DNA of 64,000 nucleotides, taken from Bacteroidota bacterium. GTDB lineage: Bacteria > Bacteroidota > Bacteroidia > Chitinophagales > Chitinophagaceae. Below the pieces are notes generated by a model, which was not told the origin of the DNA, made no database searches, and saw only the letters and a program-made list of their open reading frames with translations. Both the position numbers and the translations under genes were made by a program. Positions 44,096-51,565 of this stretch are shown here, one piece after another (the stretch's first letter is position 1; each line of letters begins with the position of its first letter). Where the stretch lies: NCBI GenBank assembly GCA_018266775.1, contig JAFDZS010000011.1:255245-319244 (forward strand), given 5' to 3'.

Positions 44096-44848
44096 TTATC
44101 TTTTTAAAAAAATCATTACCGCGCCTGCCAGTGTTAGCAGCAAAATGATTTTTCTGTAGCCATCATCTTTTATCCGGGCTACAATTTTTAAGCCTGCAAT
44201 AAAGCCCAGTATCATAGCAGGCAACAATACAATATCTGTTTGTATAGATGCGGTACTGATATTCTTCCAATACCAAACCTGCAAGGGTAATTTAAACCAG
44301 TTGATGACCAGGAAGACCCATGCGGCTGTGCCAATGAAATCATTCTTGGGCATGCGCATAGCCAAAAAATAAATATTGGAGAATGCACCGGCAAGATTGC
44401 CCAGCATGGTGGTAACGCCGGATACCAGGCCAAGCCCCGATGCAAAGAACCGGTTTTCCGGCACAACGGTTGTCTTCTTCCATTCCATCCACGCCATAAT
44501 AAAAACGGTAAGCACAATAATAACTGCCATAATTTTTCTGAATGCCTGTTCATTGATGTCGTGGCCGGTGTATACGCCAATTAAAATGCCCGCCACCATC
44601 CACGGTAATAATTTCCATACATGCTGCCAGCGGGCATGCCGGTGATAATATATCACGGCCATTACATCTGCCACGCATAACAGCGGTAGCACCACGCCGG
44701 TGGAGGTTTTGGCACCAAAAACAATGGCCATTAACGTAACATTCATCATGTCGATGCCTTTTAAACCGGCCTTGGATAAGCCGATGATCATGGCGGCCAA
44801 AAGCACCAGCAGCCATTGTGTTGGGGAGTATGCACTACATATTTGCAT
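44096..44848 (-). CDS. TauE/SafE-family sulfite exporter-like membrane protein
   Basis: 250 aa with about eight membrane helices. The TauE/SafE repeats are recognisable: LLVLLAAMIIGLSKAGLKG near the N-terminus and the second half FASGLGLVSGVTTMLGNLAG. These proteins are proposed to export sulfite, sulfoacetate or other small anions; the substrate here is unknown. The ATG at 44848 was taken instead of an upstream TTG. Convergent with the YcxB-like gene. Confidence 0.88.
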   Translation of the reverse strand: MQICSAYSPTQWLLVLLAAMIIGLSKAGLKGIDMMNVTLMAIVFGAKTSTGVVLPLLCVADVMAVIYYHRHARWQHVWKLLPWMVAGILIGVYTGHDINEQAFRKIMAVIIVLTVFIMAWMEWKKTTVVPENRFFASGLGLVSGVTTMLGNLAGAFSNIYFLAMRMPKNDFIGTAAWVFLVINWFKLPLQVWYWKNISTASIQTDIVLLPAMILGFIAGLKIVARIKDDGYRKIILLLTLAGAVMIFLKR

Positions 44849-44873
44849 GAGGTGTGAAGCTGAAAACAAAATG

Positions 44874-44903
44874 TTTGCTAATCCGTTTTTTACCTTAATT
44901 TCA
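44874..44903 (+). promoter_or_regulatory. Possible Bacteroidota promoter for the NIPSNAP gene
   Basis: TTTG at 44874-44877 and TAATTTCA at 44896-44903, separated by 18 bp, resemble TTTG-N19-TAnnTTTG. Located 26 bp upstream of the ATG. Confidence 0.35.
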
Positions 44904-44928
44904 ACTGCAATATAAAAGTTAATACATC

Positions 44929-45717
44929 ATGAAACGAGCCTTAATCTTTCTTATTCTTTTCAGCGCCGGTATTTCGGTTTTTCAAACAGCATATTCAGGC
45001 AGTAAACCTAAAAGAGAATGGTACCAGCTTACCGTATACCAATACACTTCTGCTGCGCAGGAAACGGTGCTGACTGATTACCTGAAAAATGCACTGGTGC
45101 CTGCTTTGCATAAGCTGGGCTATAAAAATATCGGCGTATTCAGGTCGTGGAGTAATGATACCATGCCAACTAAAACCCTGTATGTTTTTATGCCGATAAA
45201 ATCGGTGGAAGATCAGAATGCGATTGCAGAGAAACTTAAAGCCGACAGTGATTACCAGCACGCAGGAAGTGAATACATCAATGCGGTATACAATACGCCA
45301 CCGTATACCCGAATGGAAGTGATCATCCTGAAATCATTTCCGCTTGCACCGCAGATGAACCTGCCTGTACTGAAGGCGCCTAAAAATGAACGGGTATATG
45401 AACTGAGAAGTTATGAAGGCGCTACAGAAAAAATATTTGCCAATAAAGTACAGATGTTTAACCAGGGCAACGAGATTGATATTTTTAAACGGATCAATGC
45501 CAATGCGGTTTTTTATTCAGAAGTGGTGGCAGGCGCACACATGCCCAACCTGATGTATATGACCTGTTATGAAAACCGTGCAGACAGGGATGCACACTGG
45601 AAACTGTTCAGCAGCGACCCTGCATGGAAAGCGTTATCTTCTTCTCCGGAATACCAGCATAATGTTTCGCATATTGATATTGTTTTTTTACAGCCTTTAG
45701 ATTGCTCTGATTTTTAG
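44929..45717 (+). CDS. Secreted NIPSNAP-family protein
   Basis: 262 aa. Signal peptide (LIFLILFSAGISVFQ) followed by two dimeric alpha/beta-barrel (NIPSNAP-type) halves: REWYQLTVYQYTSAAQETVL and ERVYELRSYEGATEKIFANK. The second has the conserved VYELRxYE start. NIPSNAP proteins are of uncertain biochemical function. The 3' end overlaps the gluconokinase gene by 4 bp in convergent orientation. Confidence 0.88.
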   Translation: MKRALIFLILFSAGISVFQTAYSGSKPKREWYQLTVYQYTSAAQETVLTDYLKNALVPALHKLGYKNIGVFRSWSNDTMPTKTLYVFMPIKSVEDQNAIAEKLKADSDYQHAGSEYINAVYNTPPYTRMEVIILKSFPLAPQMNLPVLKAPKNERVYELRSYEGATEKIFANKVQMFNQGNEIDIFKRINANAVFYSEVVAGAHMPNLMYMTCYENRADRDAHWKLFSSDPAWKALSSSPEYQHNVSHIDIVFLQPLDCSDF

Positions 45718-46208
45718 GAGCTGTGTATTTGAGCGAGTATGTCTGCTACGATCATTTCAGGCGGCTGATTGATGTTGATGATAATGGCGCCGGATGGCGG
45801 CTCAAGATCTTTAAATTGCGATTGCAGTAACGCAGGCGGCATAAAATGTCCTTTGCGTTGTTGCAACCGGCTGTAAATAGTTTCATAATCACCCTTAAGA
45901 AATATCCATTGCGGTTGCCGGAGGCCTTCATTGAGTACTGCCCTGTATTTTTCTTTTAATGCAGAACAGGCAATGATGGCGCCCATTTGTTCCTCCTGCG
46001 TTACGGCGAGTGTATGCAATTGTTGCAGCCAGTCTTTCCGGTCTGCATCGGTAAGCGGTATGCCTGCTTTCATTTTTTCTTTATTGGCGGCGGGATGAAA
46101 ATCATCTGCATCAAAAAAAGGAATACCGGTTTTATGCGCTAACAGTTTACCAATGGTGGTTTTGCCCGAACCTGATACGCCCATGATATAAATGATTGCT
46201 GATGCCAT
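45714..46208 (-). CDS. gntK: Gluconokinase
   Basis: 164 aa. ATP-dependent phosphorylation of D-gluconate to 6-phosphogluconate. P-loop MGVSGSGKTTIGKLLA, the gluconate-region FFDADDFHPAANKEKM and AGIPLTDADRKDWLQ, then IIACSALKEKYR and FLKGDYETIYSRLQQR. Full family length. The ATG at 46208 (MASAIIYIMG) is preferred; one at 46223 adds five residues. In context with a sugar dehydrogenase elsewhere in the window, it could use gluconate made in the periplasm. Confidence 0.93.
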   Translation of the reverse strand: MASAIIYIMGVSGSGKTTIGKLLAHKTGIPFFDADDFHPAANKEKMKAGIPLTDADRKDWLQQLHTLAVTQEEQMGAIIACSALKEKYRAVLNEGLRQPQWIFLKGDYETIYSRLQQRKGHFMPPALLQSQFKDLEPPSGAIIININQPPEMIVADILAQIHSS

Positions 46209-46548
46209 TGCTTTGCTGTTCACAAATTTATTGTTTTCATAAATGATTTTATCATGTCATTACCAATTATGTATTAAGCGGCAGATGCGCAGCTGAACAG
46301 AGACAAGGATAACACCGATTGGACTGATATGTACAGATTCTTTAAAATAAATAAGAACAGGCTGTTTCATTAAGCATTTCCTTAGTTGCTTTATTTACTT
46401 TTCCCTCACGGCGACACGGCGGCACAGAAAATACACTTCATAACTTTATATACCTATATACTTTTTACCTTTATACTTCAAGAAACACGAATTACAAAAC
46501 CAATTACACGAATTAACCAGTTAACTAACTTACCAACTCCAACTCTTC
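46209..46548. other. Intergenic region with A/T-rich repeat
   Basis: About 340 bp without a gene. It holds an inverted relative of the 10.5 kb repeat at about 46405-46470 (CGGCGGCACAG, TACACTTCAT, ACTTTATATACCTATATAC). No promoter is confidently assigned for the CHY gene. Confidence 0.6.
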
Positions 46549-46884
46549 ATGCAATCGCCCAACATTACCGTTAAGGGAAACACTGTAGATGCCCACACCC
46601 GTTGCACCCATTATCATTCTCCACTGGATATTATTGCCATTAAAATGAAATGCTGTGATACCTATTATCCCTGCATTGAATGCCACAATGAAAATGAAGA
46701 CCATACTGCAAAAGTGTGGCCTGCTGATGAGTTTGAAACCAAAGCGGTACTCTGCGGAAATTGTTATACTGAATTAACCATTAATGAATACCTGCAATGC
46801 AACAATCATTGTCCGGTTTGCCATGCAGCTTTTAATCCGGGCTGCAGCAAACATCATCATTTTTATTTTGAGCAAAAAACTTAG
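46549..46884 (+). CDS. CHY-type zinc-finger protein
   Basis: 111 aa. Zinc ligands follow the CHY pattern: CTHYHSPLDIIAIKMKCCDT, then YYPCIECHNENEDH, with a second CxxC/HxxC set (VLCGNCYTELTINEYLQ and NHCPVCHAAFNPGCSKHHH). Short bacterial CHY proteins are probable zinc-binding proteins of uncertain role. Ends 4 bp inside the convergent T9SS protein gene. Confidence 0.9.
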   Translation: MQSPNITVKGNTVDAHTRCTHYHSPLDIIAIKMKCCDTYYPCIECHNENEDHTAKVWPADEFETKAVLCGNCYTELTINEYLQCNNHCPVCHAAFNPGCSKHHHFYFEQKT

Positions 46885-49355
46885 CGTATCAGTAAGCAGG
46901 TGCCCTGCCGTTTATGGATATTGCCATCCACACCAACAGCTTCCAGCATCCAAACCAGGGTTTGCATTTCCTGCCTGGTATTCTTAAATGTTCCATCCCA
47001 TCCTTTCTTTACATCCTGCGACTGGAAGAATAATTGTCCCCAGCGGTTATAAATGCGGAAGTAATGCAATTGTTTAATGCCGTAACAAACCGGCTTCAGT
47101 TCATCATTTACACCATCGCCATTGGGTGTAAAAGCATTGGGTACAAATATTTCGATATTACTTACCAGTTTTACCATTTGTGTATCGGTGGTTACACAAC
47201 CACTCTTGGTAGTGAGAGCAATGGTATATAACTGTTCTGTATTGCTTTTAAATACCGGGGTAAAACTGTTTGGGTTATCAAGATGAGCGGCTGGGCTCCA
47301 CAATACAGTATCCGCAACGGTTCTTCTTGCCAATAAATCTAACGGAAGATTCACCACGGCAAAAGTAACCGGATAAGTAATGCCCGGTAATGGCCGGTCA
47401 ATAACAATGGTATGCGTGGCTGTATGTACCGGGAATGGGCATTGATCTGAACTAACGGAAAGATTAATGTTGTAATGGCCTGCCTGCGTATACACTGGTA
47501 AGGGCGGGTTGCGTAACGTGGACGATTGCCCGTTACCAAACGTCCATAAATAATGAACGGGAGAATGAATAGTATCAATTGTGTTGTTAATGATTTTTGC
47601 CGGCAAACCAATACAGGTTGGCGATGCAGAAAATGAAGCTACCGCATTGGGGTGAATGATCACCGGTGCGGAAACACTGTCTGAACAAATACCAATACTG
47701 GTTACTACCAGCTTGATAGTGTAATTGCCGGCCAGGTTATAATTGTAGGTAAGGTTGCGGCTGGTATCCGAATTACCATCTCCAAAACTCCACAGGTATT
47801 GCATATCGCCTACAGCATTGGTGCTGGTATTTTTAAGTATGAACTGGTTACCGAATAAACATTGTTCGGGCGCATTTAAAGTAAACCCTGCTTTGGGTAC
47901 AGTGGCAATATGCACTTCCTTTTTCTCCGTTTGCAGGCTGCAACCGTTGCCGCCAAATAATATGGCATAATAGCTGCCTGACTGTGTAACTTTATAAACA
48001 ACACTATTGGCACCCGGAATGGGTACATTGTCTTTATACCATTGAATGCTGTCTGCCGGTTCCACCACCAGTACGGTACTGTCGCCACTGCCGATGCAAT
48101 AACTTAATTTACCCAGCACCTGGATGTTATTATTGACTAATGAAGCTTTCACTTCAACCGTATCCGTATGCGAACAACCGCCACCGTTACTTATTGCCAT
48201 CACGACGTACTTTGTAGTAACATCGGGCAAGGCCAGCGGGTTGGCTATATTGGGATTGGATAAACCCGCAGTTGGCGACCACTCGTACCGTACACCCAAT
48301 TGCGGCGGTGCTCCTATCGGCACAGGATTATGGTTACAGGAAACGGTATCTCTTCCGGCATCGGCAACTACTACCAGGTTATTGGTAATATCTGTATACA
48401 GCGTATCCAAACATCCGTAACCGTTATATGGTGTTAATACCACTGCTACAGACATGCTGGTGGGGGGCGGTGGTTGAAAAGTCAATACCTGTGAAGTGCC
48501 CAGTACTTGTGTAAACGTACTGTTATACCAGGTGTAACCCTGGTAACCATAAGGCGCTACAACATGCACAACGCTATCCGAAGGACAGAAAGATGCGCCT
48601 TCGAACCTTCCGCTGCATTCGGAGTTTACATCTATATACGCATAACCAAAATGGCGCCGGAAAGTGCAGTCTGCCGTTTTAAAAAACAGCCGGATGCGTT
48701 TACCGGCCATATTATCCAGGTTTACAGAAACCGCTGACCAGTTCTTATACCACACCGGTGTGGTGCTGCCCGGATTGTCTGACATTTCGAAACCGGGCAA
48801 TGGTGTGCCATATGGAAAGAAGGCAAATGATGAACAGGAGATCAATACATTGTCTGTAAGATTCGTCACTTCAATCTGCATACGTGGTTGTTCATATTGC
48901 TGGTGATTGGGATCCTGGAACACCACGGCATAATGATAAATAAGATCATAAGAATTTTCATTGGCAGGAATGGTAAAATCGTAAGAAACACCTTCTGCCT
49001 CTGCACCACCAGTTGTATTGCCCAACTTGATAGAATGCCCGCTGCCGTTTGGACAATTGACCGGGAAATTCCCGAACGGATCCAAACCATCTCCGGGGAA
49101 AGAAGACATCATGGTATGCCTGTTAGCAACCGGACCAGATTGCGTAAGGGTAATTACGTTTGAACCATTTACTGCCGCCACATTTCCGGTATAACAGGTC
49201 CAGCCATTGAATGTGCCTTCTTCAAAATCTATATTGGGCGGGCAGCTTTGACTGTAAGTGGTAAGCGAAGCAATCAAACAGGTGCAGATGAAACATAAAA
49301 CCCTGCCTGTGCTTCCACGTACAGTTATATCAGATAAGGTTTTGGTGTATAGCAC
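46881..49355 (-). CDS. Large exported protein with PKD domains and T9SS type B sorting domain
   Basis: 824 aa starting at a GTG; no other Met precedes the signal peptide (VLCFICTCLIASLTTYS). An N-terminal domain of about 200 residues resembles a jelly-roll/adhesin module (CPPNIDFEEGTFNGWTCYTG). Then come Ig-like repeats and at least two PKD domains (QYLWSFGDGNSDTSRNLTY and LWTFGNGQSSTLRN). The type B tail FVPNAFTPNGDGVND...YFRIYNRWGQLFFQS directs T9SS export and attachment. Likely a gliding or adhesion surface protein. Confidence 0.87.
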   Translation of the reverse strand: MLYTKTLSDITVRGSTGRVLCFICTCLIASLTTYSQSCPPNIDFEEGTFNGWTCYTGNVAAVNGSNVITLTQSGPVANRHTMMSSFPGDGLDPFGNFPVNCPNGSGHSIKLGNTTGGAEAEGVSYDFTIPANENSYDLIYHYAVVFQDPNHQQYEQPRMQIEVTNLTDNVLISCSSFAFFPYGTPLPGFEMSDNPGSTTPVWYKNWSAVSVNLDNMAGKRIRLFFKTADCTFRRHFGYAYIDVNSECSGRFEGASFCPSDSVVHVVAPYGYQGYTWYNSTFTQVLGTSQVLTFQPPPPTSMSVAVVLTPYNGYGCLDTLYTDITNNLVVVADAGRDTVSCNHNPVPIGAPPQLGVRYEWSPTAGLSNPNIANPLALPDVTTKYVVMAISNGGGCSHTDTVEVKASLVNNNIQVLGKLSYCIGSGDSTVLVVEPADSIQWYKDNVPIPGANSVVYKVTQSGSYYAILFGGNGCSLQTEKKEVHIATVPKAGFTLNAPEQCLFGNQFILKNTSTNAVGDMQYLWSFGDGNSDTSRNLTYNYNLAGNYTIKLVVTSIGICSDSVSAPVIIHPNAVASFSASPTCIGLPAKIINNTIDTIHSPVHYLWTFGNGQSSTLRNPPLPVYTQAGHYNINLSVSSDQCPFPVHTATHTIVIDRPLPGITYPVTFAVVNLPLDLLARRTVADTVLWSPAAHLDNPNSFTPVFKSNTEQLYTIALTTKSGCVTTDTQMVKLVSNIEIFVPNAFTPNGDGVNDELKPVCYGIKQLHYFRIYNRWGQLFFQSQDVKKGWDGTFKNTRQEMQTLVWMLEAVGVDGNIHKRQGTCLLIR

Positions 49356-49510
49356 GACAAAGGTTTATGTTACTAAAGATAACGTTTAATTGGCACAAAA
49401 ACGAGGCCTGTTTCTCTATCGTTCAATCATAAAAAAAGGATGCCTCAGCAGCGGTTTTCTTATACACCAGCGCGGTATTTTGGTATAAGATGGAAGAATA
49501 TTCACAGCAG

Positions 49511-50308
49511 TTAAAAAGGATGGTTGACCAAACGGATATTACCAAAACTGATGGCAGAATCGCGGTATTGCGGCGGCAGGGTTTTATTGAACCGGAAATA
49601 GAGCGTGCATTTTTTACCTTCGGTAAGATAATAAATCGTATTGTCCAGGCTGAAGCGCTGTAAAGGCGGCCGGCCCTTCTTCACTTCCACTTTCTTTTCC
49701 TTATCCATGTTGCGGAAAGCAATCCGAAAACTGTCTGCACGTACAAAACTGGCAGTGCGGCTCAGGGCTTCATCCACCAGGTACACATTGTTGGCATCAC
49801 CGTTAATGCGTTCCACTACCTCGTACACATGCAGAATACCGTCGCGTTCTATGGTATAATTCCAGGTATCGCTGTGATGGGTTAGTGTATTTTCAAACAG
49901 CAATGCGTTACTGCCGGGAATTTTCTTTCCGAAACGGAACGTACTGAAATCATATGCATTCATATATGCCCTGGGCAAATACTTTATTTTTTTAGCATAA
50001 TACGTTTGGTATTTATCCGGTATGGTGGAAATATAAACTGCCTTCTCCTTTTTTTGGGAGAACAGAAGGTATTCCACTTCAATCAGTTTATCTTCCGTTT
50101 CATCCTGTACCAACGCCTGGGTTACGGTTTTATCGCCAGATTTAGTGGTATCTAAAAAAACTTCCCTGATATAAAGATGATAGCTGCTGTCAATCTCCCA
50201 TTGCTGCATATTCGCAGGCACGCCATTGCGGAATGCGTTGGTAACACTAAATTTCCTGGCACAGGAAACCAGTATAATGGTCAGCAGGATGATGATATTT
50301 TTTTTCAT
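49511..50308 (-). CDS. Hypothetical lipoprotein
   Basis: 265 aa, lipobox ITIILLVSC-like (IILTIILVSC region, Cys about 16). Mature part has no family I recognise; it contains beta-rich segments with alternating charge (LHVYEVVERINGDANNVYLV, FRIAFRNMDKEKKVEVKKG). Followed by the T9SS type B gene 155 bp downstream. Confidence 0.65.
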   Translation of the reverse strand: MKKNIIILLTIILVSCARKFSVTNAFRNGVPANMQQWEIDSSYHLYIREVFLDTTKSGDKTVTQALVQDETEDKLIEVEYLLFSQKKEKAVYISTIPDKYQTYYAKKIKYLPRAYMNAYDFSTFRFGKKIPGSNALLFENTLTHHSDTWNYTIERDGILHVYEVVERINGDANNVYLVDEALSRTASFVRADSFRIAFRNMDKEKKVEVKKGRPPLQRFSLDNTIYYLTEGKKCTLYFRFNKTLPPQYRDSAISFGNIRLVNHPF

Positions 50309-50317
50309 ATTTTATTT

Positions 50318-50498
50318 ACGGTCAGACGTTGACGTCAGACCGTGTAAAGAGTCGAAACGTTTTCAGCGGTCTCAATCCTGAGTTGAAGTAACATAGTCAG
50401 ACGTGGGCGTCAGACCATATCAACTCTTCACATGGTCAGACGTGGGCGTCAGACCATATCAACTCTTCACACATGGTCAGACGTGGGCGTCAGACCAT
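50318..50498. repeat. Array of four GGTCAGACGT hairpins
   Basis: Copies at 50318-50343 (ACGGTCAGACGT-TG-ACGTCAGACCGT), about 50395-50418, 50432-50457 and 50473-50498 (ATGGTCAGACGT-GG-GCGTCAGACCAT). Outer pairs change together between copies (ACGG/CCGT and ATGG/CCAT). The last copy abuts the stop codon of the downstream 329-aa gene. Copies 2-4 share the spacer ATCAACTCTTCAC. Confidence 0.85.
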
Positions 50499-50499
50499 G

Positions 50500-51489
50500 T
50501 TATTCCTTCAACCCAACAGTTGTTTGCACACCATAATATACACCGCTGAAAGAAACATGTTCTTTATACGGTACAATATGATAAGAATTAAATATGGACC
50601 AGTGTATCAGGTGCTGAATATCCCATTTTGTTTTGTTATACAATTTTATGGGAATGCCCACTCCTTTTACCGGGTTGGCAATATTTAACGTAAACATACT
50701 TTTGTTATAAAAACGTTGTGCCGTTTTTTTATAGTTCACATAAGCAAAATCGAATTGATTGCTGGCTTCAAAAGAGTTTTGCGTGTACCCGGTAAATTTA
50801 TGATAGCTCAGTTCAATCAAATTGATGGCCGTATAAGGCAATCCATGATAACTGAACAGCACACTGCCGGTATAATAACGGTCTTTCCTGTCGCCCAAAT
50901 AAATATCCGAAATGGGTACGCCACCATCATTGGAATATGAAACCTGGAAACGGTTGAAATGAAAATTCAAAAAACCTGTTCTTTGAAATTGTTTATTCCT
51001 GTCTGTATTAAAAATAAAATTGGTGCCGATAGATAAAGAATAGGCAAATGGATTTTGTAAAGCAGGTAAACCAAAATCGGCAAAATAATATAAAGGAACG
51101 TTGTGGTTCAGCAACAATTGCTGCCGGTTCACCTGTAAATAATCCTTCACCCCTGCAGTCAATGTTAATGCAATCACTGCATCGAGATTTACGCCGGGTT
51201 TGCTTTTTCCTGATTTGCTGCTGCCCAGCCCGTTATTATACAGTTGTATTTCTGTATTGATGGTGGGATAAATGTTATTATCAATAAAAGAAGAACCCAC
51301 ACCGCCTGCAATGGCCACCCTGATGTGCGGAGGCTGCGTTTGCTTTACTGTACTGAACTCCAGTTGTGCTTTTATGGAAATGCCCCGCTGCAAACCAATG
51401 GCGCTGCGCTGAATGGCCATATGCTGCTGCGCTGCACTGTGCAGTGCGGTACAACAGATGATACAGGTTAAGCGAAATGAGCGGAGCAT
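50500..51489 (-). CDS. Exported Ntox23-like / beta-barrel-like protein
   Basis: 329 aa with signal peptide (LTCIICCTALHSAAQ). The region FQVSYSNDGGVPISD, LGDRKDRYYTGSVLFSYHGL resembles polymorphic toxin type 23 (Ntox23) domains, in which a YSND and GDRxDRYxT pattern is found; many such hits in Bacteroidota occur in exported proteins of beta-strand character. Whether it is a toxin is doubtful: no immunity gene is next to it, no toxin-delivery domain is present. Could equally be an outer-membrane structural protein. Confidence 0.55.
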   Translation of the reverse strand: MLRSFRLTCIICCTALHSAAQQHMAIQRSAIGLQRGISIKAQLEFSTVKQTQPPHIRVAIAGGVGSSFIDNNIYPTINTEIQLYNNGLGSSKSGKSKPGVNLDAVIALTLTAGVKDYLQVNRQQLLLNHNVPLYYFADFGLPALQNPFAYSLSIGTNFIFNTDRNKQFQRTGFLNFHFNRFQVSYSNDGGVPISDIYLGDRKDRYYTGSVLFSYHGLPYTAINLIELSYHKFTGYTQNSFEASNQFDFAYVNYKKTAQRFYNKSMFTLNIANPVKGVGIPIKLYNKTKWDIQHLIHWSIFNSYHIVPYKEHVSFSGVYYGVQTTVGLKE

Positions 51490-51565
51490 ACAATATTTGA
51501 TGCCCCAATATTACATCACAGAAAGTTGATGAACAATACCACGGTGTGGTAAAAAACAGTTTTTG

